A stretch of 40,599 bases of DNA from Priapulus caudatus (lineage: Eukaryota > Priapulida > Priapulimorpha > Priapulimorphida > Priapulidae): the NCBI RefSeq assembly GCF_000485595.1, contig NW_014577103.1:576432-617030 (forward strand), read 5' to 3'. Below the pieces are notes generated by a model, which made no database searches, had not been told where the DNA came from, and saw only the letters and a program-made list of their open reading frames with translations. Shown piece by piece: positions 20,393 through 31,789 of this stretch. The first letter of the stretch is position 1, and the number at the start of each line of letters is the position of its first letter. Both the position numbers and the translations under genes were made by a program.

Positions 20393-21470
20393 TTGTGTGT
20401 GTATGTGTATGTGTATGTGTGGTATGTGTGTGGTGTGCGGGGCGTGGGCGTGCCGTGTGCGCGTGTGCGTGTGCGTGTCGCTGGCGTCGCGTTGTGGGGG
20501 GGGGGGGAGGGGGGGGGGGGTTTTTTTTGTTATGGGGCGTGTGCGTGGCTGGCGTGTGCGTGTGCGTGTGCGGGCGTGTGCGTTGTGCGTGGCGTGTTGC
20601 TGTGTGTGTGGTTGTGTGTGGCGTGGCGTGTGTGTGTGCGTGGCGTGTGGTGTTGCGTGTGTGGCGGTGCGAGTGCTGTGCGGCGTGCGTGTGTGTGTGT
20701 GGTGTGTTGCCGCGCGTGTGGGTGGGGCGGTGCGCTGTGAGTGTGTGTGCGGGTGTGCGTGTGCGTGTGCGTGTGCCCTGTGCGTGTGCGTGTCGTGTGC
20801 GTGTGCTGAGCGTGGCGTGTGCCTGTGTGGTGGGGTGGCGTGCTTCGTGTGCGTGTGCGTGGTGCGTGGTGGTGCGGGTGCGTGTGCGTGTTGCGGCGTC
20901 GTGTGTGTGTGGTGTGTGTGTGTGGCGTGTGCGTGTGCCGTGCGTGGCGTGGCGGTGGCGTTGCGTGTGTGCTGTGTGTGTGTGGTGTGTGTTGTGTGGG
21001 GTGTGTGTGTGTGTGTGTGTGTGGTGTGTGGGGGGGGGTGTGTGTGGTGTGTGTGTGGTGTCTGTGGTGTATGTGTGTGGGTGTGTGTGTGTGTGTGGTG
21101 TGTGTGTGTGGTGGTGTGTGTGTGTGGTGTGTTGGGTGTTGTGTTGTGCGTGGCTGGTCTCTCTGTGTGTGTGATGGGTGTGTTACGGGCGTGTGTTGTG
21201 TGCGTGTTGCGGTGTGCTGTGGTGTGTGTGTGGGTGTGTGTTGGTGTGGTGTCTGGTGTTGTGTGGTGGTGTGTGTGTGTGTGTGTTGTGTGTGTTGGTG
21301 TGTGGGGGTGGGTTGTGGGTGGTGTGGTGTGGTGTGGGTGTGGGTGTGTATGGTGGTGTTGTGTGGGTGTGGTGTGTGTGTGTGGTGGTGTGTGGTGTGT
21401 TGTGGTGTGTGGTGTGTAGTGGTGTGTGTGGTTTGGTGTGTGGTGAGTGTGTGTGTAGTGGGTTGTGTGA
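20393..21470. repeat. GT-rich low-complexity arm
   Basis: About 1.08 kb of GTGT, GCGT and GGTGTG repeats on the plus strand, mirroring the CA arm on the other side of about 170 bp of unique DNA (20226-20392). Frames of 360 and 396 codons exist on plus and minus here, but they arise only because neither GT nor CA repeats contain stop codons. Confidence 0.9.
20496..20528 (+). repeat. Poly(G) tract with adjoining poly(T)
   Basis: Twelve G, one A, twelve G, then eight T. Strong G-quadruplex potential, and also a place where sequencing is error-prone. Confidence 0.9.
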
Positions 21471-21544
21471 TGATCGCGCAGCATCATGCAGCTAAATGCG
21501 TCGTGATTATTGAAAGCAGGGTATACATAATAATTTATACACAT

Positions 21545-21635
21545 GTGTGTGTGTGTGTGTGCGTGCGTGCGTGCGTACGTGCGTGCGTGCGTTAGTGCGT
21601 GCGTAGGCGTGCGTTAGCGCGTGCGAGCGTGCCTG
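21545..21635. repeat. (GT)n and (GCGT)n tract
   Basis: GTGTGT followed by GCGTGCGT repeats with a few interruptions. Confidence 0.9.
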
Positions 21636-21847
21636 GCAATGTTGTGTATGATGGAACCTAGCTAATACATCTTAATAGGTACAAAAACATAATAAATGAC
21701 AAACAATAATATTAACACTAAAACAGAATAACGTTGGCAATGCGCTATAGACTGTAACTCAGTGTGCTAGAAGTAACCGTCACACTGTGACGAGTGCTTA
21801 CCGTGTGTTTATAAGTTAGCTGGTACTATATTTACAATGTCATCATG

Positions 21848-22040
21848 TGATATTTGGCACAATGTTTAAAATCTAGGTAGCACCATTGGTACAATGTTTA
21901 CAATATGTTACAGTCTATGGTGCAATATTTACAATATCTGGACGTTTGCGTTGGTACACTGTGTAAGTCTGCGTGTTTGAATTGGTACAATGTTTACTGT
22001 TATATGTATACAATATTGATACAATATTTACCATGGCTGG
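21848..22040. repeat. Decayed minisatellite, about 32-bp period
   Basis: A core like TTGGTACAATGTTTACAAT recurs with its GG (or GA) at 21856, 21888, 21919, 21953, 21984 and 22018, a mean spacing of about 32 bp. Looser copies appear at about 22092 and 22176. The sequence between cores is not conserved. Confidence 0.65.
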
Positions 22041-22365
22041 GTGATAACGTAGTCACAGTGCCTATATGGTGACGATAAACAATAAAGGTGTTATAGTACA
22101 ATAATTTATTACACGTTTGGGATAGTGAGTTGCGTGCGTTGTTATATAGTGTTAACTATTAGTTACAGGTTAGCCATAGTACAAAATTTACAATCCGTGA
22201 TGATATATATATATTAGATTGCAATGTTCGCAGTTTTACAGTTAAGTGTTAAAAGTAAAGCTAGTAGCATCTTTAAACATGACATCTACAGCTGCCACAT
22301 GGACGAATTCAATCAGAGCCTAATAGTTACGCAATAGATAATATCATCTCTCCATATATAAAATC
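22041..22365. other. AT-rich unique DNA, no gene seen
   Basis: Stop-rich in all frames, with two loose copies of the upstream minisatellite core. Confidence 0.45.
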
Positions 22366-22370
22366 GGTGT

Positions 22371-22632
22371 TGTGCGTGTGTGTGTGTGTGCGTGTTGTGC
22401 TGTTGTGTGTGTGGTGTTGTTGTGTGCGTCGTACGTGTGTGTTGTGTGTCGTGGTGTGGTGGTGTGTTCGTGTGTGTGTGTGTGTGTTGTGGTTGGTGTT
22501 ATTGTTGTGTGTTGTGTGTTTCTGTGTATGGTGTGCGTGTGTGTGTGTGCGTGTGTGTTGTGGTGTGTGTGGTGTTGGTGTATGTGGGATGTGTTGTGTG
22601 TGTGTGTGTGTTGTGTGTGTGTGCTGCGTGGC

Positions 22633-22663
<31 letters not shown>

Positions 22664-22686
22664 TGTGTGTTGGTGCTGTGTGTGTG
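22371..22686. repeat. GT-rich low-complexity tract
   Basis: GTGT and GTTGTG repeats; open frames over it are artefacts. Confidence 0.9.
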
Positions 22687-23219
22687 AGAGGAATAGCAGG
22701 CCGGCGCTAGTGCCAAGCTCCGCAATCAATAAGTCGTTCTGTAATAGGCGACACACCGCGTCTCTGTCGTCTCCGTCTCGCCATCCTCTCTTCCGTGCCC
22801 CTCTCAGCTCGCTAATCCTGCTCTCTCTTCGTCACCTCTCCCTGTTCCCCATTAGGTGCCTTGCTTCTATCTCGCTTCTCCCCTTCCTCCCCCGTCCTCA
22901 CCCTCAATTGATTCGTCTCCCTTCCTCCGCCTCTCTCCACAATCCACGTTCTGCACCACGTACCTCACCCCCACACGCTCCCGCCACACCTCACCTCACA
23001 CCATTGGCAGCGGGCGAGCTGCCCAACCCTGGAAACTACTGTCAAATTCATTCGCGGCTCTAGTTATTGGTGCGGTCCGGTTTCGTTCGCAGCAGCCTGA
23101 TTAAATAGGGGCTCAATGGAGAGTGATGGGCGAAGCTACCGCCCGCTTGGTGTCGATAGTTGCCAGTGACGGGGTCTAGAGGGTAGCTCTGGCGTGTTGT
23201 GGCAGAGAGTTTGCGGGTG
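22687..23219. other. Pyrimidine-rich unique DNA
   Basis: 22750-23000 is strongly C/T-rich on plus (CTCTC, CCTCCC words). Several frames cross it, giving Ser/Pro/Leu-rich peptides, but there is no recognisable domain. Confidence 0.4.
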
Positions 23220-23220
23220 A

Positions 23221-23425
<205 letters not shown>

Positions 23426-23477
23426 TGTAGTGGAGCCGTCACCGTATATACCGGCTGCTGCGTGACCGTCCTTGCAG

Positions 23478-23731
23478 GCCTGTATCACCAATATTATACC
23501 AGTCACAGCACGATGTATGAAAACACATGTAGAAGAGTATATTACCATAGACATGTAGCAGTGACCATGGCACTATCTAGTGACGAGTATGAAGCTATAG
23601 CCCTACAGCAGAAAAAACCTAGAGAGACCTACATATATAGAAGAATATATCGGCATAAACATATATCAGATCCCATACATAACTACATATATGACAACAT
23701 AGAATTACAAGCGTATAGCCGGAGACCATAG
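23478..23731 (+). CDS. Possible terminal exon, tyrosine-rich tail
   Basis: After an acceptor-like CCGTCCTTGCAG the plus strand is open to TAG at 23729-23731, about 84 codons. The peptide is rich in Tyr and basic residues and contains YENT, YEAI and YDNI, spaced like phosphotyrosine (ITAM/ITIM-like) docking motifs of a receptor tail. Beyond the stop the same frame continues with two stops' interruption and a second copy of the pattern (ETIELQ after NIELQ), so the locus may be a decaying internal repeat. Part of the Tyr/Ile content comes from TATA-rich sequence. No transmembrane segment is visible in this exon and no family is recognised. Confidence 0.25.
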
Positions 23732-24229
23732 AACAACGCAGCTGCATCAAAGACCGCCTAACTACATATACACGAGACCATAGAATTACAGACCTATTAT
23801 GGAAGATACCATAGAACTGAAAACCATGCGGGTGCGCGTGCGCATGCGCGCGTTGATGATCACCGTGGGGGTGGAAGGCGGTATCCGGAGGGAGGACTAA
23901 TATTGTGTGAAATATTATAATATATATGTGCGTACGTGACATGTGCTTTGGGAGAGAGGGGAGAGAGAGGGGGAGAGCTAACACAGGCGGGGAGGTTTTC
24001 CTGTATTGACTCACACAATATTATAGTGACAATAGCCAGACCACGGTAGTATTTATTACGTGGTTTACTATAGTGCCATTAATCAAGGATTAAAGTATAC
24101 GTACATAGTTCAGTAGACAGCAACAGCTGTACTCTCTAAATACGCATACAGTCTCTCAATGACGAGTAGCTACGAATCTATTTTAGCATTGATGACTAGA
24201 ATAAATACCAGCCGTGACACAGAAAGGGT
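23732..24229. other. Unique DNA, no supported gene
   Basis: Contains further GACCATAGAA-type words (to about 23825), a GAGAGAGGG run at 23950-23978 and AT-rich DNA. A 59-codon plus frame (24158-24337) begins MTSSYESILALM, but its C-terminal third lies inside the SINE, so it is unlikely to be a gene. Confidence 0.4.
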
Positions 24230-24555
24230 AAGACGGTCAGGGCCAGAAGAGCTTCAGAGAATTAGAAAAAGAAAGAGAGAGAAAGCGACAGCGAGAGAAA
24301 AAATTCCCTACTGGGCTATTGGCCTAGTGGGCTCGTGAAGAGATTTTCTCCGTTTTCACTCGCGGGTGCCGCCGCGTACTAGGCTCTCTTCTTGGCACTG
24401 TTTCCACACTCTATCTCTTTTTGCTGAGTACTAAGCAGAGAAGCAGTGTGTGCCATTTTTCAAGTCTTTGGTATAAATCGGTCAGGAGTCGAACCCACGA
24501 CCTTCCACATGCGAGGCGAGCACTAGCTCTACCAATTGAGAGCGAGAGAAAGTGG
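24230..24555 (-). mobile_element. tRNA-derived SINE
   Basis: Read on the minus strand, the 5' part resembles a tRNA: an A-box-like GCTCTCAATTGGTAGAGC, an anticodon-arm region with CCTCGCATG, and a perfect RNA polymerase III B box GGTTCGACTCC (complement of 24485-24495). The acceptor stem does not close well and the A box has a one-base insertion, so it is not a functional tRNA. About 230 bp of non-tRNA body follow, ending in a CT-rich tail (AG-rich on plus, 24260-24300). Confidence 0.75.
24485..24495 (-). promoter_or_regulatory. Pol III B box of the SINE
   Basis: GGTTCGACTCC on the minus strand, matching the GGTTCGANTCC consensus. Confidence 0.75.
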
Positions 24556-24563
24556 AATAGGAG

Positions 24564-24734
24564 ATGAAGCTGGATTAATATTCTTTATTATTGGCGCCTA
24601 TGGATTCTTCCCGGCCAGCAATATTGTATGCATGTACATTAAATGTTTCTCTGTGTGTTGATAAACTGCGTTATTGAAAAACCATTACTCAGCCTTAATC
24701 TATAAATATTGCGCTCGGCTGCATCCAGCTTCAT
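24564..24734. mobile_element. Small MITE-like element
   Basis: A perfect 12-bp terminal inverted repeat, ATGAAGCTGGAT at 24564-24575 and ATCCAGCTTCAT at 24723-24734, encloses about 147 bp of AT-rich DNA without coding. It abuts the SINE. No clear target-site duplication was found, so the assignment is moderate. Confidence 0.5.
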
Positions 24735-24969
24735 GCTTCCCATCTACAACTTTTCACGCACCAGTGCACGACAGAATTGCAATGTTGCGCTGGGTGCGTG
24801 ATTTCATTCAAATCGTAATGACGTAAAACCAACGCAATAATATGTACATTGACCTGCATTCAGATTGCGTAACAATCCAACGTGTCGCGGCAATTTCCTC
24901 CCTTAACCAACACTGGTTTTATTATCACACTGATTTTACATTGCGAGCTCTTTTCTTGCCGATCCAGTC

Positions 24970-25170
24970 TTGCAGTCAGTAGCGGCAAGAATATCTAATA
25001 AAGGGTCTGTCGATGTATCAGTTCGTAGCACAGGCATATTTTCCTCTGTCAGTTGGTAGTAGCAGGAACATCTATAAAAAAATTTGCTCGATCAGTTGGC
25101 ATAGCAGCAGGAATATCTAATGAGACGTCTTTTGTCTGATTTCGACTGATCAGTAGTGGAAATATCGAGT
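24970..25170. repeat. Degenerate tandem repeat, about 32-53 bp spacing
   Basis: The motif CAGTTGGTAG...CAGGAATATCTAAT recurs in variant form near 24975, 25018, 25050, 25094 and 25147. On the minus strand it reads as repeated LDIPAA/IDVPAT-like peptides, open at 25049-25267. Spacing is irregular and no family is recognised. Confidence 0.5.
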
Positions 25171-26090
25171 AAGAAATATGCGACGAGAAAAACGATGGCG
25201 CTAGCCGGCCACTAATAACCGTTACCATGGCAATGTCCGGACAGAATAACTGTTTGCACAGTCGCAAGACGATCCGTGTTTTTTTCCGAAATTGCTCATT
25301 TGAATATCATCAAACATGCACGCCATTCGCACGGTGTTTGTGTGTGCTTCCTAGCCATGCACGGAATAGGAATTGACAGGGTACGTATACGGAAGCTCAT
25401 GGTTGTCCCGTTGTGTATGTTCGATGTGATTTGTAGCGGCAGTGGTTACGCGCAAACGGCGTATATATTTGAAATGTTTCTCATGCAAATGAACGCTTGC
25501 ACATTCTCCCTGCTTCTCGGCCAATATCTATTCACAGTAAGGCTCAGCCACTTCACTGCTAGAAAAGGAAAATGGAGAAGACCGGATTGCTGGAAAATGT
25601 CCCCTCACTCGGTATAGTAGAGCTTTTACTTTTACACATGAGCTGACTGTGTATGTGTGACCCGGTGTCAGGAAATACAAGGCGTAGATTTTGCAGCTTC
25701 CGCCTTTCCTTAGTCTCCTTTCTTATCACGCGTCGGTTTTTTTCACGCATCGAATATCGAAGCGGCTAGAGTTTGATGACCGCTTCAAACGATGCTGTCT
25801 TGAATTCATTCATTGAATTCATTCATTGAATTGAGGTTCATTTGTCATCGAATATCAGAGCGGCTAGAGTTTGAATATGCTGTGATGCGCACCGGATGCG
25901 TTACAGCAAGCAGCCGCGCTGCGATTGCAGGCTGATATTACGCTCCGATAATGTGAAGACATCACATATAGCGATGGCTTAATTCCTTCAATTGTCTCTC
26001 CGTCTTCGCAAACAGATCCGGATTGAGATCTGGCGCAGCTGCGGCGCTGGTCAATAGTTGTGTATTGATTGGGTCGTCTGACGCCAACTA
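25171..26090. other. Unique DNA with a 28-bp direct repeat
   Basis: CATCGAATATC..AGCGGCTAG AGTTTGA-type sequence occurs near 25747-25776 and again near 25846-25875, flanking a short ATTCATTCATTGA repeat. Open frames at 25276-25617 (plus) and 25559-25750 (minus) have no recognised family. Confidence 0.4.
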
Positions 26091-26097
26091 TATAAGC

Positions 26098-26270
26098 AAT
26101 GTCGTCACCATCGTCATCGTCGTCATCGTCAACATCATCATCCTCATTCTCCTCATCATCATCATCAGCATCATTATCATCATCATCATCATCATCGACA
26201 TCATCATCATCATCCTCCTCCTCATCATCATTATAATCATTATCAACATCACCATCGTCATCATCATCAT
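26098..26270. repeat. (ATC)n trinucleotide tract
   Basis: Interrupted CATCAT/CATCGT repeats; reads as poly-Ile or poly-Asp depending on strand and frame. Confidence 0.9.
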
Positions 26271-26271
26271 T

Positions 26272-26317
<46 letters not shown>

Positions 26318-26455
26318 CAGCAACAAAAACAACAACAACAACAACACAGCAACAGCAACAACAACAACAACAACAATAATAATAATAACAACAATAATAA
26401 CAACAATAACAACAACAATAACAACAACAATAACAACAACAATAACAACAACAAC
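26270..26455. repeat. (AAC)n trinucleotide tract
   Basis: AAC repeats with occasional CAG, AAT and AAA units, directly following the ATC tract. Frames here (plus Asn/Gln, minus Leu/Val) are repeat artefacts. Confidence 0.95.
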
Positions 26456-27090
26456 GCCGACGACGGCGACGACGGCGACACCGACGGCTGCTGAGGCGGT
26501 GGCAATAACATCAGCTAGTACATGCTCTACATCGGCGATGACGACAGCTCATCAACAGCTCTCACGACCTCCGCATCTGAATGGAATATATGGTCGTTTA
26601 TGTGCATTACGGATCGGAGGCGCTGGGAAGATTGCAGCTGCGTGACTCGACCCCTCAGCGCGCGCCCACATCAATCAATGAGGTGTTTGTGCTTAACTCG
26701 GCGCCCAGCGTGTAGTTACATCCACATAGTCCATAATTAATAAGCCGTTCCCTAAGCGTTCAGTAGCCATTCGCACTTTCTGTGTCCGCTGCGTGTGAGG
26801 CCAGGCGCTGATGCTTATCCCGCGAGATTGCGTTGCGGCGGGGAAACGTTTTTGTTGCTGCAGCTGCTCGCGAAGACAATCTTACGTATTAGATTACGGT
26901 TAAGATAATGGTTTCCGATGACGGAGGTTGCAGCCAGTGTGTCAGCGCCAGCGAACCGACTCTAACCTGATATAGTGCATTAGACTTCATCCGTACAGTA
27001 ACGGCGTTGAGCACTGTTTAGAAGAACGTTCATTCGTGTGGATTTTTTCTTCGCCCTTTTACGTGTTCATGTGATTGTGAAGCGCTGATA
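26456..27090. other. Moderately CpG-rich unique DNA
   Basis: GACGGCGAC repeats at 26456-26480, then complex sequence without a recognised exon. A short frame near 26908 (MVSDDGGCSQC) is not supported further. Confidence 0.35.

Positions 27091-27183
<93 letters not shown>
27091..27183. repeat. (ATCT)n tetranucleotide array at gap edge
   Basis: About 23 perfect ATCT units running into the N gap, so its true length is unknown. Confidence 0.97.
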
Positions 27184-28170
27184 NNNNNNNNNNNNNNNNN
27201 NNNNNNNNNNNNNNNNNNNNNNNNNNNNNNNNNNNNNNNNNNNNNNNNNNNNNNNNNNNNNNNNNNNNNNNNNNNNNNNNNNNNNNNNNNNNNNNNNNNN
27301 NNNNNNNNNNNNNNNNNNNNNNNNNNNNNNNNNNNNNNNNNNNNNNNNNNNNNNNNNNNNNNNNNNNNNNNNNNNNNNNNNNNNNNNNNNNNNNNNNNNN
27401 NNNNNNNNNNNNNNNNNNNNNNNNNNNNNNNNNNNNNNNNNNNNNNNNNNNNNNNNNNNNNNNNNNNNNNNNNNNNNNNNNNNNNNNNNNNNNNNNNNNN
27501 NNNNNNNNNNNNNNNNNNNNNNNNNNNNNNNNNNNNNNNNNNNNNNNNNNNNNNNNNNNNNNNNNNNNNNNNNNNNNNNNNNNNNNNNNNNNNNNNNNNN
27601 NNNNNNNNNNNNNNNNNNNNNNNNNNNNNNNNNNNNNNNNNNNNNNNNNNNNNNNNNNNNNNNNNNNNNNNNNNNNNNNNNNNNNNNNNNNNNNNNNNNN
27701 NNNNNNNNNNNNNNNNNNNNNNNNNNNNNNNNNNNNNNNNNNNNNNNNNNNNNNNNNNNNNNNNNNNNNNNNNNNNNNNNNNNNNNNNNNNNNNNNNNNN
27801 NNNNNNNNNNNNNNNNNNNNNNNNNNNNNNNNNNNNNNNNNNNNNNNNNNNNNNNNNNNNNNNNNNNNNNNNNNNNNNNNNNNNNNNNNNNNNNNNNNNN
27901 NNNNNNNNNNNNNNNNNNNNNNNNNNNNNNNNNNNNNNNNNNNNNNNNNNNNNNNNNNNNNNNNNNNNNNNNNNNNNNNNNNNNNNNNNNNNNNNNNNNN
28001 NNNNNNNNNNNNNNNNNNNNNNNNNNNNNNNNNNNNNNNNNNNNNNNNNNNNNNNNNNNNNNNNNNNNNNNNNNNNNNNNNNNNNNNNNNNNNNNNNNNN
28101 NNNNNNNNNNNNNNNNNNNNNNNNNNNNNNNNNNNNNNNNNNNNNNNNNNNNNNNNNNNNNNNNNNNNNN
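27184..28170. other. Assembly gap (987 N)
   Basis: Run of N bounded by ATCT repeats on the left and TA repeats on the right. Any exon here is invisible. Confidence 0.97.

Positions 28171-28212
<42 letters not shown>
28171..28212. repeat. (TA)n at gap edge
   Basis: Perfect TA run emerging from the gap. Confidence 0.95.
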
Positions 28213-28216
<4 letters not shown>

Positions 28217-31098
28217 TTATATATTAAGTATATTACTATCTATGCATTATTCTATATAAAACTATGCATAACTAGATTATCCAGTGACCGACATTACGCT
28301 GAAATGCCCGTGATCACACAAGTGGATAACGGACATCTTAGTGCAGTGTGTACTCCACTAGAGGGCAGGGCGAAGTGATGTTAACAAGTGTCGATGCATG
28401 ACAAAGGCGTTTAGCTTAGGTCGTACACTACGCCCGCGTCTTTCAGCAAGAGACCCAATGTATAGCGACGCCTTCCTCAGTAAAATGGCGGCGCGCGCCA
28501 AATGACCTTTAGACACTCTTTCAAAATCGTTTAGCTGCATCCACATCGCCTGTTATCCACCTCGTGGCATTCGCCCCCAAAAGCCTCCTCGAGATAAATG
28601 CCACCGCGGTTGCGCACGGCGTCTAGCGCCCATGCAGTGTGTTGCAGCTTCAGTGATGCAAGCATGCTCCGCCTCCCACTCTACAGAGGAAAACTCCGCG
28701 CACGTGATGCGCCTGCAAATCCCCTGTGGTGAGCCGGTAATGCACAAAGGTTAGCCAGGACTTTCACTCGCGTCTTTCAACTTGAGTGCGACCAGCGTTC
28801 GTGCAACGCGAATGACAGACGCGGCCACGCACGTTTGACTCTAATGCGTTTCATAAAAAAACACACAAAAAGAAGAAGACCAGTCACGGTGAGTTGTGTC
28901 CGATAACGTCACTGACACGTGGGTGGACTGTATCGCCCTCCTGGCTCAATCAGTGAGGCGATCACATGACACGCCAGTTGGAATTATGTAGTGGTGCCCT
29001 AAATATGACCTTCTGTTTGAAATCGGACGACTCAGGTTTTCGATTTGTAATAAACATGATTCATTGTTACGAAAATGATTTGTCAGGCTGTTAGAGCAAG
29101 GCACGGTGTTGTTTTGTACTGGCTACATTTCAGCACCTCATGCAGTTATCCCTACCTCAGTACTAATAACACGTCGTTGACAAGGCTCGTTATATGCGCA
29201 CCTCACAATCCCTGCCTCTCCTTTCCTCCTGCCTCCCGTGTACGGCTTTCGTGGCTAATTAATCGCCATCCAAATCCGACATCGTGATTCCAAGCGTGAA
29301 GCTGTCGATGCGTGTCCCCCCACCGCGACAACACGACACGAGCCCCTCCCCTTTTTCCCTCGCTCGCCTACCCTCTCTACTGAATAGAAATGATCACAAT
29401 GATGATGACTTGCAACAACCTCATTACTGCTGCGTTCGGAGGATGGGAACGCCCGTGTGCTATATGCATCCCACCGACCTCACGGCTTATGCGGCGGTGA
29501 AGGTGGGTAAATTCGTACCAGGAGTAGATAATAGGGAATTTCCTAGGGAATTTGGGTAGATAATAGGGAATTTCCCTATGTTCTACTTCTGATTCATACC
29601 GATCTGTAACTGGCAGCTTGCCAATTCCCGCGCGGGTTACCTCAAACGCCTAGAATCCATTGGCGTGCGGGCGATCCAGCGCCTGTATATGTATTCAGTA
29701 CCAGCATATATACCCCGTTACAATGCGCACGTCATACTAATTATTATGAATTGTATAATTTCAACATTTTTAAGTTCATTATTTTCTTCGTTGAATGGAC
29801 GAATGTACGAAATCGACTTTATATCGCATTAGTGTTGGCGTGTCCGTTCAACTATGTGTATATTGCGCATAGAAGATGGTATCGCACTCATATTTTGCCG
29901 TTCTTTTCGAGAAATTATTTTCTATTGGCGCGAGCTTTGTGTTCTAAATCCCATGTTAAAAAAAGTTATAACGTATAATTATCTCGGTAATAGATTTTCT
30001 TATGATAGATTTATATTAATTCATGATTAAATTCATGTCTCAAATGGTTAATTAACGATTTCCAACTAGCATGTAGTCATGTACTATTCCATTCGATTAT
30101 TTTCAGGTATTACCCTTTTAAAAAATGTAAAAACTTGCACTGCATATATCTAATCTAATGATATATTTACGGATTTTTTTCACGGACACAACGGTAGGCC
30201 TATTTTGTTTTTAGTTTATTTTTCTGATGCCAAACAGCATAACACTATTAGATTTCTTTATAGGGGTTCTTTCACCAATTACGCTACTAAAGTTGATGTT
30301 CACGTACAACGTTTAGTAGAATATATATGATTACGCATTAGTACATAAATAGGTTACTATATATGTATATTATGTATATGTTATATATATCTATATATAT
30401 TATAGTTCGCCATAAGCAACATAATATTAATATCACTCGAGTGTACAGCATTTCTCAACATAAACTTCCACTGACTTTATATATCTCTACTGGGACAGTA
30501 TTTCTACTTCGTAATCTAGCAAGCATTTCCTGATCCCGCTGCTCCTAGTATAATTACAAAGATGCAGAGATAAATTTCTTACGCAGTCTCATTATGCAGC
30601 TCATCAATATGTAATTACGATGCCATATATAGATACCACGAGCTTACACGTGGGCCTTTCAGTTATTGTAATTACGTTCATCGTCAGATCGAAATTGTGT
30701 CTAACTGCTGACTGAAGCAGACCGCGGTATATACTCGTTACGTAAAGTTGTGACTCAGTATATACTTGGCTAAACGGTCGTCATAAACGTGAATAGCTGA
30801 TCCGTACGTAAGAGCTCACAGCGTGTAAATAATTCACGCGCGAATGTATATCTATATAATATCTACACACATTTTAGATAGGTATGGAATTTTTTCAAAT
30901 ACTGCCAGGAGTACGTATATTCCTGATATTATAGCTACATGTTTCCGTTGAGCTTGAAGCTAGAATCCTGCCGGCGGAAATGTTTTGTAATACATTCTGT
31001 CATAGGTTTATAATTCGGCTAGTAAAAACGCACAACATTGAACTTTTCTTGTTGATGGAAGGGAGGTGCACTTGAGATAGCGCTGAGAAGGGTTAGAA
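28213..31098. other. Unique DNA, no supported gene
   Basis: 28400-28840 is moderately CpG-rich with minus-strand frames of about 60 codons (28358-28546, 28553-28747) that I do not recognise. A short direct repeat, GTAGATAATAGGGAATTTCC, occurs near 29524 and 29556. 29700-31000 is AT-rich and stop-rich. This is downstream of the DAGLA first exon on the minus strand, so it may contain intron; I found no further DAGLA exon. Confidence 0.4.
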
Positions 31099-31332
31099 AC
31101 CTCGACAGCCAAACCAGACCTACGGAACCGACGCGAGATTATGTTACTTAAATTACTGCCAAAGGAAACACTGAGCCTCCAGAAGCTGTTAGCAGAAGAG
31201 GCTGAATACGTGAACACTTTTGAAAGGCTGTTTAGCAGCTCTTCCCATTTTCTCTCAACAAGAAAGTACTATTTCCTATGGCAACAGCTGTTTTTAGATG
31301 AAACAAAGAACAGAGTGTTACGGCACAAGTAA
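31099..31332 (+). CDS. Possible exon or short ORF, helical peptide
   Basis: Plus strand is open upstream of an ATG at 31141 and ends in TAA at 31330-31332. The peptide from the ATG is 63 residues, with a Leu/Lys/Glu-rich segment (LLPKETLSLQKLLAEEAEYV) that looks alpha-helical, then an aromatic-rich stretch. An AATAAA lies at 31479-31484, about 147 nt downstream. A minus-strand frame (31008-31217) overlaps its first part and is an alternative. No family recognised. Confidence 0.25.
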   Translation, partial: TSTAKPDLRNRREIMLLKLLPKETLSLQKLLAEEAEYVNTFERLFSSSSHFLSTRKYYFLWQQLFLDETKNRVLRHK

Positions 31333-31478
31333 TCTCTTACAATGCATGTACAAAGTGTACGCTTTGGCAAGGATATGCGTGCCTGATAATATCTGTTAAT
31401 TTCCACCTAATTCACAACACCAGAAGATTATCACAACATAAAGTTTATCATAACCCAATGGGAAAAACCATGAGCAAC

Positions 31479-31484
31479 AATAAA
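31479..31484 (+). terminator. AATAAA polyadenylation signal (plus strand)
   Basis: Sits 147 nt after the stop of the possible exon at 31099-31332. Such hexamers are frequent in AT-rich DNA. Confidence 0.25.
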
Positions 31485-31789
31485 ATAACCCACATACTAC
31501 AGCGCTAATATTTCAGAAGTCACATACTTCACAGGCTACATTCTCTTCTAGATACGCGTCTTCATCTTTCCCGTGCAAAATTTGTTGCGCAGGTCTATTT
31601 GTTTCAAAACCATCACCGAAGCCAACAACGACAGTCTATACCTAAATTCAAAACCAAATTAAAATTAACTAGTTAAAACTCTAAACTAACACGATTCATC
31701 CAACCGTTGAGCTAAATGTTTTATAATTAGCCACAGCGTGACGCTGTAGGTAATTAAAAAGAGTAAAACAGGCAGGATGCGGGTAGTTG

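Noticed and set aside
20337-21595. Frames of 258-396 codons on both strands
   Set aside because: They are translations of GT or CA repeats, with His/Thr/Pro on one strand and Cys/Val/Gly on the other.
24480-24546. Functional tRNA gene on minus
   Set aside because: The B box is good but the acceptor stem does not pair, the A box has an insertion and the anticodon stem is poor; a SINE head fits better.
25864-26511. 215-codon minus frame with poly-Leu, poly-Val and poly-Asp
   Set aside because: It follows the AAC and ATC microsatellites exactly; no start context or conserved flank.
27177-28217. 346-codon minus frame
   Set aside because: Almost entirely N.
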